From NCBI RefSeq assembly GCF_000447295.1, contig NZ_KE650771.1:4106282-4170281 (forward strand): a stretch of 64,000 nucleotides of DNA, given 5' to 3'. Positions 51,675 to 60,444 of this stretch are shown one piece after another. How positions within the stretch are numbered: position 1 is the stretch's first letter; the number at the start of each line of letters is the position of its first letter. The notes beneath the pieces were generated by a model. It saw only the letters and a list, made by a program, of their open reading frames with translations, did no database searches and had not been told where the DNA came from. This DNA comes from Fischerella sp. PCC 9431 (lineage in GTDB: Bacteria; Cyanobacteriota; Cyanobacteriia; Cyanobacteriales; Nostocaceae). A program made the translations under genes and the position numbers.

Positions 51675-53708
51675 TTACTGCTGTGGTTGAAACCTATTTG
51701 GCAATAATGGGTCAAATTGTTGCTCTGGTGCAGGTGTAGGATTAAGAAATTCGCGCCAACTCCGAATTTGTTCTTGTGCAGCGTTGTAAACAGCCGAATT
51801 GCGAGGAATGAGCTTGGCTGTTTCGATCGCTCTGGAAATATCAGACTCACCTTGAGAGCGTGCTATATCCAATATTTGCTGACTCCATTGGTCGATCGCA
51901 ATGCTCGCATCACTACTTAAAATATTACTACGAGGCACGCGATTGGCTAATCTAATTGCCTCTGCTAGAGCTTGGGGAGTACCAGTTAAGGCAACTTCTC
52001 GCGCTCTCTTCCAGTTTTCGCGGGCGCGAATTTGCGATCGCCAATCATCTATGGCGGCTTGTGCTTCACCAGATAGCGCCCTACCTGAAGGTATTTGTTG
52101 AGCAACGTTAATAGCGGCGGGAAGGTTTCCACTTCTTGCTAGTTCTCGCGCTTGATCCAAGTAGGGTTGGTCTTCTATACGCTCTATCTTCGCTGTCCAA
52201 ATGGCAATTTTCTGGCGTGCTTCTCTATATAATGCCCGTCCTCGGCGGATTTGGTTAGCTTCAGCTATAGCTGCACCCAAAGAGTTCACATCTTCTAACA
52301 CAGCAATCTCTTCAGCACGTTCTAAGTAAGGTCTATCTTCGATTGTCTGTATTTGAGCAACCCAACCATTGATTTCTGCTCTTGCTTCTTCTCCACGGGG
52401 GTTGTTTTCGGGAACTTGTTGTGCTTCGGCAATAGCTGCTGTTAAATCGTTGATTGTTCCTTGACTTGCGATCTCCCTTGCTTTTTCGAGTTTAGAGACA
52501 TCTTCTATTTCTAGTTGCCAACGTGCAATTAGCTGTTGTGCTTTGTCGTAGACTGCTCTTGATGGATCGATTTGTTGAGCTTGGCTAATTGCTGTCTCTA
52601 AACCAGCAACAGTACCAATCCAAGCATTTCTTTGAGCTTCTGCTATGGCAATCAAGTCCTCTGTTTCTGACTGCAACCCTGTACTCAGAGGAATTTGTTG
52701 AGCAATAGAGATGGCTTGATCCGCATCCCGATCATCTAGTCTTTTCTGTGCCAAATCTAGCATTGTGCGCCCAAATTTGGGGATTGCTTCTTGAGCTTTT
52801 TGGTAAACGTAACTTTCCTTTTGAATTGATTCTGCAATTTTAATCGCTTTCAGTAAATTATCTACGCTACGGCTTTGGGCAAGATTTTCCGCTTTTGCCA
52901 ATTTCTCACCATCTTCCCGTGCGGTTGTAATCAATTTATTTAATTGATCATATTTGATACTTGACCAAAATTTATTATCTACTCGTAATAATTTCGCAGC
53001 TGCCATAAATGCGTCGTGCCAGTGTTGTTCGCGCATTTCATCTTCTGCTTGTTGGTAAATACCTTCTGCTTCTGACCAAATTTTTTCCCAGTCGGCAATT
53101 TGCTCTTTTACTAATTTATGAGCAGCCATGTCGTCAGGGATTTGTCTTGCAGTGGCGATCGCTTCTTCTAATTTGCCTTGTTGGAAACTTTCATCAGCTA
53201 ACTTTAAAATATCCCGTGACCATTGTTCTAGGAAACGGTCTATTTCTGATCGTAAAGGATGACTTTCTGGTAATTGCTTCACCAGAGCGATCGCTTGCAA
53301 TAAGTCTTTTACTGTTTGCTTAGAAGCAGCTAGTTGAGCGCAATGTAAGCGTACTGACGCACTAGCCAAAGGCCAAAAAATAGATGGACAATTCGGAGCA
53401 GATGGCAACTTTAACAGCATCGATGTTGCCATAAATGCTATACTGCCGGGTACTAATGTTAACAATAGCACCCACAAAACCCAGCTTTTTAACCAGCGTG
53501 GCACTTTTCCAGGACCATGATCACTGGGCGGTAGTTGTTCATAAGTGTTTGGTTTTGACTGGTTCACAGACTTGGAGCTAGAGTCGGCAGGTGGTACACT
53601 AGACATTTTAGTCTCATTTAATTGCCCTGTTCGGGATAATCTTATCGTTATATCTGGCTCTTTGGCTTTGCCTAGTGACCAACTTTCTGGAATATCCCCT
53701 TCTGTCAT
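51675..53708 (-). CDS. Repeat-containing membrane protein, helical, unknown function
   Basis: A 677-residue protein with a polar N-terminus (about 70 residues, Ser/Pro-rich), one transmembrane helix at about 75-97 (WVLWVLLLTLVPGSIAFMA), and a long exported or lumenal region built of helical repeats of roughly 65-70 residues. Each repeat carries a phrase like AIAEAQQVPENNPRGEEARA or AINVAQQIPSGRALSGEAQA followed by a Trp (INGWVAQIQ, IAIWTAKI, IDDWRSQI, IDQWSQQI). At least seven related units can be seen. Relatives are annotated loosely as chromosome segregation ATPase-like, but there is no ATP-binding motif here. A coiled scaffold or TPR-like role is likely; not shown. Confidence 0.75.
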   Translation of the reverse strand: MTEGDIPESWSLGKAKEPDITIRLSRTGQLNETKMSSVPPADSSSKSVNQSKPNTYEQLPPSDHGPGKVPRWLKSWVLWVLLLTLVPGSIAFMATSMLLKLPSAPNCPSIFWPLASASVRLHCAQLAASKQTVKDLLQAIALVKQLPESHPLRSEIDRFLEQWSRDILKLADESFQQGKLEEAIATARQIPDDMAAHKLVKEQIADWEKIWSEAEGIYQQAEDEMREQHWHDAFMAAAKLLRVDNKFWSSIKYDQLNKLITTAREDGEKLAKAENLAQSRSVDNLLKAIKIAESIQKESYVYQKAQEAIPKFGRTMLDLAQKRLDDRDADQAISIAQQIPLSTGLQSETEDLIAIAEAQRNAWIGTVAGLETAISQAQQIDPSRAVYDKAQQLIARWQLEIEDVSKLEKAREIASQGTINDLTAAIAEAQQVPENNPRGEEARAEINGWVAQIQTIEDRPYLERAEEIAVLEDVNSLGAAIAEANQIRRGRALYREARQKIAIWTAKIERIEDQPYLDQARELARSGNLPAAINVAQQIPSGRALSGEAQAAIDDWRSQIRARENWKRAREVALTGTPQALAEAIRLANRVPRSNILSSDASIAIDQWSQQILDIARSQGESDISRAIETAKLIPRNSAVYNAAQEQIRSWREFLNPTPAPEQQFDPLLPNRFQPQQ

Positions 53709-53862
53709 CTCTCACACCAAAGTAGTTTAATAGCGATTTGCTCTGAATCGCAACTATGCTGTTGTCATGGTAACTTTCTCACCAATAAAAATCTACCTCT
53801 TGCATCGTTCTATCTCCATAGATATCATTACCATCCTCTCCATCCCGGATGATTTTATACTC

Positions 53863-54768
53863 TCATCTGGTAGCAGATGATTCTGCTTGCAAATCAACGA
53901 TTAATTGAGCTAAATGATCACTACTTGCTTGGTAAACTGTGCCACAAAAATCACAAGTTGCCTCTGCGCCATCATCTTTTATAATCATGTCTTGCAGTTC
54001 TGCTTCTCCCAACATTTTTAGCGCTCCTAAAACCCGATCAAAAGAACAACTACAGTGGAAGCGTAGCATTTGAGTTTCGGGAAGTAACGACACTCCCATG
54101 TCTCCGAGCAAGTCTTGAAAAATTTCTGTTAAAGACTTACCAGCTTGCAGCAGAGGCGTAAAACCCTTTAAAGCTGCAACTCGTGATTCTAATGTTTCTA
54201 TTAAAGCTTCATCCCTGGCTGCTTTCGGTAAAATTTGTACTAGTAGACCACCTGCTTGTGTGACTCCACTTGGTTCTACAAATACGCCTAATACTAGTGC
54301 TGAAGGAGTTTGTTCTGATGTCACCAGGTAATGAGCCACGTCATCTCCGATTTCACCAGAAATCAGTTCAACTGTACTAGAGTAGGGGTAGCCGTAACCA
54401 ATATCGCGTACTACATAAAGAAAGCCATCACCAACTGCACCACCGACATCTAACTTACCTTGAGCGTTGGGGGGTAGTTCCACCACCGGATTGCCTACAT
54501 AGCCACGTACTGTGCCATCTTGACCTGCATCTATGAGTATACCACCCAAAGGACCATCACCTTTGATTCGGATATTGACTCTAGAGCCAGTTCGCTTCAT
54601 GCTGGATGCCATCAACAAGCCAGCTGTCATAGTCCGACCCAAAGCAGCTGTTGCTACATAAGACATCTGATGGCGCTGTCGTGCTTCTTCTGTCAGACGA
54701 GTAGTAATTGCACCGACTGCACGAATTCCACCATCGGCTGCTGTCGCGCGAATTAATTGATCCGCCAT
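53863..54768 (-). CDS. hslO: Hsp33 family redox-regulated chaperone
   Basis: A 301-residue holdase chaperone activated by oxidation. The N-terminal domain starts MADQLIRATAADGGIRAVGA. The redox-switch zinc site is at the C-terminus: FHCSCSFDRVLGAL (CxC) and ATCDFCGTVYQAS (CxxC), all four Cys present. Under oxidising and unfolding stress these form disulfides, zinc is lost and the protein binds unfolded clients in the cytoplasm. GTAAGG lies upstream of the ATG at 54768; an ATG two codons earlier is possible. Confidence 0.95.
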   Translation of the reverse strand: MADQLIRATAADGGIRAVGAITTRLTEEARQRHQMSYVATAALGRTMTAGLLMASSMKRTGSRVNIRIKGDGPLGGILIDAGQDGTVRGYVGNPVVELPPNAQGKLDVGGAVGDGFLYVVRDIGYGYPYSSTVELISGEIGDDVAHYLVTSEQTPSALVLGVFVEPSGVTQAGGLLVQILPKAARDEALIETLESRVAALKGFTPLLQAGKSLTEIFQDLLGDMGVSLLPETQMLRFHCSCSFDRVLGALKMLGEAELQDMIIKDDGAEATCDFCGTVYQASSDHLAQLIVDLQAESSATR

Positions 54769-55038
54769 GAACATCCTTACATTTCTTTACAATTTTACTC
54801 TCTTTATTTTAAGTTCATAGCTTGATCAAAAGTGAGTGAATATCATGAAACAAATATGATAATAACCGTACCAACCACAAGCGGCTTTCCCCTCGTCCCT
54901 TGCAATTAGATATTTTTGATGTGCAAAAGTTCTTAAGTATGCGATCGCTACCCATCATCCAAAGTCATTAATTAAACTTTGGCACATAGGGAGTTGTAAG
55001 TATTTCACAGATTTAATGGTAACGGGGTCTTCCACGTA

Positions 55039-55118
55039 TCAAAAATGGGGAGGCTTCTATTGAGAGATTCGATTGGCCCATTTATTAATAAAGGGGCTTT
55101 AAGCCTCCCCATTTTTGA
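55039..55118. repeat. 18-bp perfect inverted repeat ahead of a TnpB remnant
   Basis: TCAAAAATGGGGAGGCTT (55039-55056) and AAGCCTCCCCATTTTTGA (55101-55118) are exact complements with a 44-base loop. They lie about 30 bases before the transposase remnant and probably belong to the left end of the element, although IS605-type elements usually carry a smaller subterminal hairpin. Confidence 0.85.
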
Positions 55119-55145
55119 AGGGGACAATGCGGTAAAATGTGAAGC

Positions 55146-55499
55146 ATGGAAAAAGCCTACCGCTACCGTTTTTACCCAACTGCCGAGCAAGAACAAATAT
55201 TGCGCCGGACAATTGGTTGTGTGCGGTTGGTGTTCAATAAAGCTTTGGCAGCGAGAACCGAAGCTTGGTACGAGAGGCAAGAGAAAGTTGATTATGTTCA
55301 GTCTTCTGCCATGCTGACGCAGTGGAAAAAACCCAACTGCGGAACACACCACGACCGAGACATCAACGCAGCTAAAAACATTTTGGCGGTGGGACACACC
55401 GTTGCAGTCTGTGGAGCGAACATAAGACCTGATAGGCATAAGTCTAAAGGGCAGTTGCAAAAAACCCGTAAGGGAAAGAAACAGAAACCCAAATCGTGA
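55146..55499 (+). pseudogene. TnpB (RNA-guided nuclease) remnant with large internal deletion
   Basis: A 117-codon frame that joins the N-terminus of TnpB (MEKAYRYRFYPTAEQEQILR, RTIGCVRLVFNKALAARTEA; residues 1-56) directly to its C-terminus (CGTHHDRDINAAKNILAVGH, then TVAVCGANIRP; about residues 64-100). Full-length TnpB is about 400 residues, so roughly 280 residues are missing, including the first two acidic residues of the RuvC active site and most of the zinc finger. Only the last RuvC Asp (DRDINAA) and one finger Cys remain. The junction keeps the frame open. It cannot be an active nuclease. Confidence 0.85.
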
Positions 55500-55578
55500 G
55501 TTTTGGGAATCTCGCCCTACACCGCTTTTGTTAGCGGGAGAGGATGTCAAAATAAAACAAATAGCGATCGCATGAACA

Positions 55579-55959
55579 ATGTTAGGTAATTTCCAAAAAA
55601 CTCAACTCAGGATAGAAATAGAAGCACCAGCAACTACCATCAGCGACAGTCTGTTGCGTCCTGCACAACTAGAAAAATGGCTACTTTCTGGTCGTCTTCC
55701 CACTGGAATGCCAGAACAATTACATCCAGGATTTCAGTTTACAACTCGATTTGGACCAGTCGCGATTCATCATCAAGTCGATGTCGCAGATTCTAATTGT
55801 CTGCGTTTAATCCTGAGTCAAGGAATCGATGGTTTTCACGAATGGTATTGGGGAGAAGGTTGGGTACAGTCTCGCCTAGAAGGAATCTCAATTTTGCCAC
55901 TTGCTTTAGGACAAAGTTTGAATTTACTAAGTTTGCGTCAGTTTTTAGCAAAAAAATAA
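55579..55959 (+). CDS. SRPBCC-like small protein, function unknown
   Basis: A 126-residue soluble protein. The pattern LRIEIEAPATTISDSLLRPA (strand then helix), QLEKWLLSGRLP, FQFTTRFGPVAIHHQVDVAD and NCLRLILSQGIDGFHEWYWG, then WVQSRLEGISILPLALGQSL and a final helix, resembles the helix-grip (START/SRPBCC) fold used by lipid or small-hydrophobe binding proteins. No catalytic motif. It begins about 30 bases after the TnpB element and converges on the binding-protein gene, whose stop is two bases away. The fold call is an inference from pattern. Confidence 0.6.
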   Translation: MLGNFQKTQLRIEIEAPATTISDSLLRPAQLEKWLLSGRLPTGMPEQLHPGFQFTTRFGPVAIHHQVDVADSNCLRLILSQGIDGFHEWYWGEGWVQSRLEGISILPLALGQSLNLLSLRQFLAKK

Positions 55960-55960
55960 A

Positions 55961-56995
55961 TTATCTAATCCTGACAAATCCAGTTTTCGCAATTAATTCT
56001 TGACCTTGGTTTGTCAATAACAGATTTGCATAAGTTTCTCCTGCTTGTTGATCGCTTTGATTGTTTTGTTTAACAATCACAAATAACCGTCTAGTAATTG
56101 GATATTCACCACTCAAAAACGCAGCTGCATTGAGTTGGTTACGCTGTTGTGGACACTGTTGCAGAGAAATAAATGGTTCTTTATAAGAAGGAACAAATTT
56201 ATCTGCTGTTTTTCCTAGTGGTAAAGGTTTAACACTACATTGTCCAACAACTTCTGGTGCCGAAGCGTAATACATCCCACCCAGATTTTTTGCGACTTCT
56301 TTTAAAGCTTCTGTAGTAGTTGGGATAAATTGAACGTTCGCACCAAATTTTTTGCCTTCTAAAACGTTCTCATCAAAAAATTCGACTGTACCTCCTTCTT
56401 CCAAACGGCGAGAGTAAGGTGTAATCGGTAAATTTGGTCCACCTACTTGTTGCCAGTTGGTGGTCTTGCCAGTGTATATATCTTTGAGTTGGTTAACAGT
56501 TAAACCAGGGACATTGAGATTAGGATTGACGGCGATCGCAATACCATCAATTGCAACTGGAATTTCTTTTAATTTAAAACCTCGCTGCTGTGCTTTTTGG
56601 TATTCTTCGTCTTGAATTGGACGTGATGATTGAGAAAAAGCTAGCTGGTTATCTAAGAGCATTTTTATCCCAGTTCCTGAACCTGGAGCGCCTATAGTTG
56701 GATCAGTATAGCGTAGTTGAAATTGCGGGTATACAGTTTGAATTGCTGTATCAACGTTTTTACGAATTGGCGCCCAAGTGGTACTACCACCATAGTTAAA
56801 CAATCCAGAAGGAACACTTGATAATTGTGCAAAAGTCTCAGCAGTAGGCTGTTGAATCGGTTCAGATAAATTATTTTTAGCACTGAAGAATCTAATCCTT
56901 GAACTCTTAGCTAACCATAAAAAGATACCACCCACCAGCCCTAGCGTAATTACAAGAGTCAAAAGCAAAACAGTAGTTTCATTTTTTTGAGACAT
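55961..56995 (-). CDS. PstS-like phosphate-type solute-binding protein with membrane anchor
   Basis: A 344-residue protein. Residues 1-30 (SQKNETTVLLLTLVITLGLV then GGIFLWLA) form an uncleaved membrane anchor. The rest is a periplasmic binding-protein fold of the PstS type: FNYGGSTTWAPIRKNVDTAI, DPTIGAPGSGTGIKMLLDNQ, LAFSQSSRPIQDEEYQKAQQ, IPVAIDGIAIAVNPNLNVPG, LTVNQLKDIYTGKTTNWQQV and GGTVEFFDENVLEG. The anchor is nearly identical to that of the next gene on the same strand, though the folds differ. No permease or ATPase gene is nearby, so it may be a sensor or an orphan binding protein rather than part of a transporter. Confidence 0.8.
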   Translation of the reverse strand: MSQKNETTVLLLTLVITLGLVGGIFLWLAKSSRIRFFSAKNNLSEPIQQPTAETFAQLSSVPSGLFNYGGSTTWAPIRKNVDTAIQTVYPQFQLRYTDPTIGAPGSGTGIKMLLDNQLAFSQSSRPIQDEEYQKAQQRGFKLKEIPVAIDGIAIAVNPNLNVPGLTVNQLKDIYTGKTTNWQQVGGPNLPITPYSRRLEEGGTVEFFDENVLEGKKFGANVQFIPTTTEALKEVAKNLGGMYYASAPEVVGQCSVKPLPLGKTADKFVPSYKEPFISLQQCPQQRNQLNAAAFLSGEYPITRRLFVIVKQNNQSDQQAGETYANLLLTNQGQELIAKTGFVRIR

Positions 56996-57186
56996 AATAA
57001 ATTTTTAGTTATTGCTCTTAAAGCAAATTTTCACTTTATCTGAATCTATATAGGTTAAGATTTGGTTAATTATTGAAGAGTCAGGAGAAAATTCAGTGAC
57101 GACTGTATCCCGGCGCTTGGTCACAAGCTACAACTAGCAATTGATAACTACTTAAATTTAACTGTTATTTAATTTAACTGTAATTT

Positions 57187-58608
57187 TTAATTACCTGATG
57201 TTGAAACTGGTACAAAATCAAACCCAGTACCAGAACGAGAAGGATTTTTGCTGACTATTTCCACCAATTGTACAGGAGCGTTGCGATCGCCTGATGGTAA
57301 AAACCGAATTTTACCGGAAGCTCCTGTAGTAGAAAATTCAGGTGATGAAAGGGCTTGTTGGATACCTATACGTGTAGGATTACGTTCTAATGCTGCAATA
57401 AAAGCGCGGGTAGCATCGTAGGCTAAAGCAGTGCGCCAGTTCACATCACCTCCCCATAGTTGTCTTGATTTTTGGGGAAAATCGACACCGAAATTAATAT
57501 CAATGTGCCAAGGAACAGCCACTACCATTCCTACTGTTTGTTGCTGTCCAATTTCTAAAGTTTTGGGCGTGTAGATATCATCTCCCCCAAGCAAATTTAA
57601 GCGTTTCTGGTTTACTTGTACTACTTGCAGGGCTTTATCTAAAGTATCCGTATTAGCCGCTAACATCAAAACCTCTGCACCTTGTTTTATTGCTTGTTCG
57701 ACACTTTTAGCTGCACTAAAATCGGCTTTAGATAAATCAAATTCACTGGATACCTGTCCTCCTTCTAGGGAAACAGAGGAGACAAATTCAGACTTTAAGG
57801 ACTGGCTATAGTTACTTTGGGAATTGAAGAAAACAGCCGCATTTTTTTTCTTTAGGTTTTCTACCATATACTTTGCTAATGCTCTGGCTGCCATGAAATC
57901 ACTGGGAACAGTCCGAAAAATATAGCGGCTAAAGTTGGATATTTTGACAGAAGTGCTAATTGGGGAAATGGCTACAAGTTGTCCAGAATTATAAACCTTA
58001 CCTGCGGCTAAAGTGACATCACTAGCATAGGGGCCAACCACACCCAATACTTCTTGATTTTCAACTAAAGCATTGGCTATTTGTTGGGCAATTTCTGGAT
58101 TATTATCGTCGTTTGCTATTCCTATTTTTAGCCGTACTCCTCTAATTCCTCCCGCAGCATTGATTTCATTTTGAGCTTGGGCAATCCCGCGTAAAATTTC
58201 TAAAGAACCATTTGGATCAGTTCCCAATGGTACTGATGCAACAAGCGTATAACTTTTAGCAGAGCCTATGCGGGCGTTATTGAGAAAGATTAATGTTTCT
58301 GGGTCATTTTTACTCAACTTCAAGGCTGCTTCTAAGTTAGAAACTGCTCTTTTATAGTTACCAGATGCTAATGCTGTGATACCTTCTTTTTTTGTCGGAG
58401 AAGCTTCTATTGGAGATAATGTTTTTTCACCGAAGCTAATCCTATCTGTAGCTAACTTTTTATTAGGTTGTATTAAATTGCCATCATTCTGAGATTTTTG
58501 TGGCCAAATGTTGTCTTTTAGCAACCATGCCCCACCACCTACCAATCCCACAGTAATTAATAAAGCAAGGAATAGAACAGTAGTTTCGTTTTTTTGGGAC
58601 ATAGACAA
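57187..58608 (-). CDS. LivJ-type solute-binding protein with anchor and TPR-like segment
   Basis: A 473-residue protein. Anchor: SQKNETTVLFLALLITVGLV (residues 4-23, plus GGGAW). A TPR-like helical pair lies at about 75-110 (GITALASGNYKRAVSNLEAA, LKLSKNDPETLIFLNNARI). From about residue 120 it has the Leu/Ile/Val-binding (type I periplasmic binding protein) fold: YTLVASVPLGTDPNGSLEIL, AQAQNEINAAGGIRGVRLKI, VLGVVGPYASDVTLAAGKVY, LVAISPISTSVKISNFSRYI and FRTVPSDFMAARALAKYM. The permease/ATPase genes are absent. It is the upstream member of a pair sharing an anchor with the PstS-like protein at 55961, separated by about 190 bases. Confidence 0.82.
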   Translation of the reverse strand: MSMSQKNETTVLFLALLITVGLVGGGAWLLKDNIWPQKSQNDGNLIQPNKKLATDRISFGEKTLSPIEASPTKKEGITALASGNYKRAVSNLEAALKLSKNDPETLIFLNNARIGSAKSYTLVASVPLGTDPNGSLEILRGIAQAQNEINAAGGIRGVRLKIGIANDDNNPEIAQQIANALVENQEVLGVVGPYASDVTLAAGKVYNSGQLVAISPISTSVKISNFSRYIFRTVPSDFMAARALAKYMVENLKKKNAAVFFNSQSNYSQSLKSEFVSSVSLEGGQVSSEFDLSKADFSAAKSVEQAIKQGAEVLMLAANTDTLDKALQVVQVNQKRLNLLGGDDIYTPKTLEIGQQQTVGMVVAVPWHIDINFGVDFPQKSRQLWGGDVNWRTALAYDATRAFIAALERNPTRIGIQQALSSPEFSTTGASGKIRFLPSGDRNAPVQLVEIVSKNPSRSGTGFDFVPVSTSGN

Positions 58609-58969
58609 TAAAAAATAAAAATTTTATACATATTAAATCAAATTATAACGGTCATTATCCTAGCGAAAGATATGAATGCAAATAAACTTTGCACTCATTA
58701 AACACGAGCGATCGCATTCCGCCAGAACTTGTATAGAAACTGTACAGAAATGTCCTTTATTATACCACTTTAAAATTATACAGATGACGGTGAAAAATGC
58801 TTTCTAATCCACTCAGCTAATTCTATTTCTGAGAGCTTACCAGCAGCGAGATCGATCCAGACTTGATACTTCGATTCTGAGTGTCCGGATTTTTAATTTA
58901 CTGCAAATTTGCTACCCAATTTATAGGTCAATTTAGTGGAAAAAGCTGTCAAAATCGACGATTTTTGGG
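58609..58969. other. Intergenic region containing a coding fragment
   Basis: No intact gene. A fragment of apparent protein-coding sequence on the minus strand is annotated separately at 58776-58892. The 58610-58775 part is AT-rich and should contain the promoter of the LivJ-type gene; a HIP1-like GCGATCGC occurs near 58709. Confidence 0.4.
58776..58892 (-). pseudogene. Orphan C-terminal coding fragment of unknown gene
   Basis: Thirty-eight codons between two stops read KSGHSESKYQVWIDLAAGKL then SEIELAEWIRKHFSPSSV. The composition is protein-like (amphipathic helix with EIELAEWIRKHF) but there is no start codon. It lies 77 bases past the M20 peptidase stop on the same strand. I read it as the remains of a small gene, source family not recognised; a short chance ORF cannot be excluded. 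Confidence 0.35.
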
Positions 58970-60154
58970 CTAAATTAGCTGCTGCCAATACCGATAAGCT
59001 GTATATGCCATCGTTACAACTCCAGTGACAATTGCTGACTCATCAATTTCAAATAGGGGATGGTGGAGTGGATAATTGATCAGCCGATCTTGGAAACCCA
59101 CGCCTAAACGAAACATACTACCAGGAGAGTGTTCTAAATATACAGAAAAATCTTCTGCGCCAAGGGAAGGTTCGGGTAAAACTTGGACGCGATCGCTTCC
59201 CCAAGCTTCTTCTGCGGATGATTGTAATAACTGCGTTAGGAAGTAATCATTCTGCACACTAGGAACTCCCTGACGATAGTTGACTTCGTATTTTGCACCA
59301 TAGGAATTACAGACACTAGCAACTAATTTTTCAATCCAGTTGGGTAAATTAGCACGGGTTTCGGGATGAAGCGATCGCACTGTTCCCAATAACTGAACTT
59401 TGTCAGCAATCACATTTGGCGCTCTACCACCGTTAATTTTGCCTATGCTTAATACTACTGGGCGCAAAGGATTTTGTGTACGGCTAATTGCTTGCTGTAG
59501 TGTAGTAATAACTTGGGAAGCGATCCAAATAGCATCAATTGCTTCGTGGGGACGAGCGCCATGTCCTGATTCCCCCATAATCATAATCTCTAAATCATCA
59601 GCCGCCGCCGTCAAAGCGCCATAACGTACACCTATTGAACCTGCGGGGATCGAAGGGAAAACATGAACACCCAAAATACCACTAACTTGATCCATTGCTC
59701 CATCCGATACCATCCAGCTTGACCCTTGAGCAATTTCTTCGGCGGGCTGAAATAAAAATCGTACTTTCCCAGGAATCTCTTCGCAAATCTGAGATAAAAT
59801 CATCGCAGTTCCCAAACCGACAGTGGCGTGAACATCATGACCACAAGCGTGCATCACACCTTCTGTACGAGAACTAAATTCTACATTGGTACGTTCCTGT
59901 ATGGGTAAAGCATCCATATCAGTACGAATTGCCAAAATTCGTTTATCCTCACCCGTACCTTGCAATTCTGCGATCACACCTGTTTTACCGACTCCTTCTT
60001 GTACATGCAGTCCACTGGAAGATAAAACTCCAGCCACAAAGGCGGCGGTTTGATACTCTTGACCACTTAGTTCTGGGTGAGAGTGGATATGGCGGCGAAT
60101 TTCTATTAGGCGTGGAGCGATCGTTGTTGCTAAATCTTTAATACGACTAAGCAT
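58970..60154 (-). CDS. M20-family metallopeptidase (N-acyl amino acid amidohydrolase)
   Basis: A 394-residue zinc enzyme. The metal-binding motifs are visible: MHACGHDVHATVGLG (about residues 106-120), RFLFQPAEEIAQGS (Glu pair, about 137-150), ILGVHVFPSIPAGS (His) and PSLGAEDFSVYLE (His position taken by the GxEDF region, near the C-terminus). IRRHIHSHPELSGQEYQTA at residue 18 is the family N-terminus. Members hydrolyse N-acyl amino acids, IAA conjugates or dipeptides. No signal peptide. It precedes the coding fragment and the binding-protein genes on the same strand. Confidence 0.9.
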   Translation of the reverse strand: MLSRIKDLATTIAPRLIEIRRHIHSHPELSGQEYQTAAFVAGVLSSSGLHVQEGVGKTGVIAELQGTGEDKRILAIRTDMDALPIQERTNVEFSSRTEGVMHACGHDVHATVGLGTAMILSQICEEIPGKVRFLFQPAEEIAQGSSWMVSDGAMDQVSGILGVHVFPSIPAGSIGVRYGALTAAADDLEIMIMGESGHGARPHEAIDAIWIASQVITTLQQAISRTQNPLRPVVLSIGKINGGRAPNVIADKVQLLGTVRSLHPETRANLPNWIEKLVASVCNSYGAKYEVNYRQGVPSVQNDYFLTQLLQSSAEEAWGSDRVQVLPEPSLGAEDFSVYLEHSPGSMFRLGVGFQDRLINYPLHHPLFEIDESAIVTGVVTMAYTAYRYWQQLI

Positions 60155-60444
60155 TTTTCTCTTATTTTAAAGTCTTTAGTTTAATGATAAAGAAGTGTTA
60201 ATCTACAAATAACTTTTATTCACAACAACGAGTGTTCCTGAGCGAAGTTAATGTAAAATAATTGACAAATACTTTTACATTTAAGGTACTCCGCAGTCAA
60301 GAGTAATTTAGCTTGTTTTTGCTTGCTGGCTTCTGTAAATTTTTTATACATAAATATTAATAAGTGGATGGAAATAGGCTAACTCAAAATTCCAACCACT
60401 AAAATCTAGTCTGAGAAAGGTTTTAGACTGTTTGTTTTTACTCG
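60155..60444. other. Intergenic region, nothing recognised
   Basis: About 290 AT-rich bases between two minus-strand genes. CAACCACTAAAATCTAG and nearby sequence give no convincing hairpin or gene. It should hold the promoter of the M20 peptidase. Confidence 0.3.

Larger units (their letters stand above)
55039..55550 (+). mobile_element. Internally deleted IS200/IS605-type TnpB element
   Basis: A stretch of about 510 bases comprising an inverted-repeat left region, a shortened tnpB frame (55146-55499) and a right end GAATCTCGCCCTACACCGCT, TTTGTTAGCGGGAGAGGATG, TCAA at 55508-55550, which looks like the hairpin-bearing right end of tnpB-only elements that normally also encodes the guide (omega) RNA. 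Exact outer boundaries cannot be set without relatives. No tnpA is present. Confidence 0.6.

Noticed and set aside
55005-55550. 181-codon minus-strand frame over the TnpB remnant
   Set aside because: It is antisense to a recognisable tnpB fragment and to terminal repeats; the frame is open by chance.
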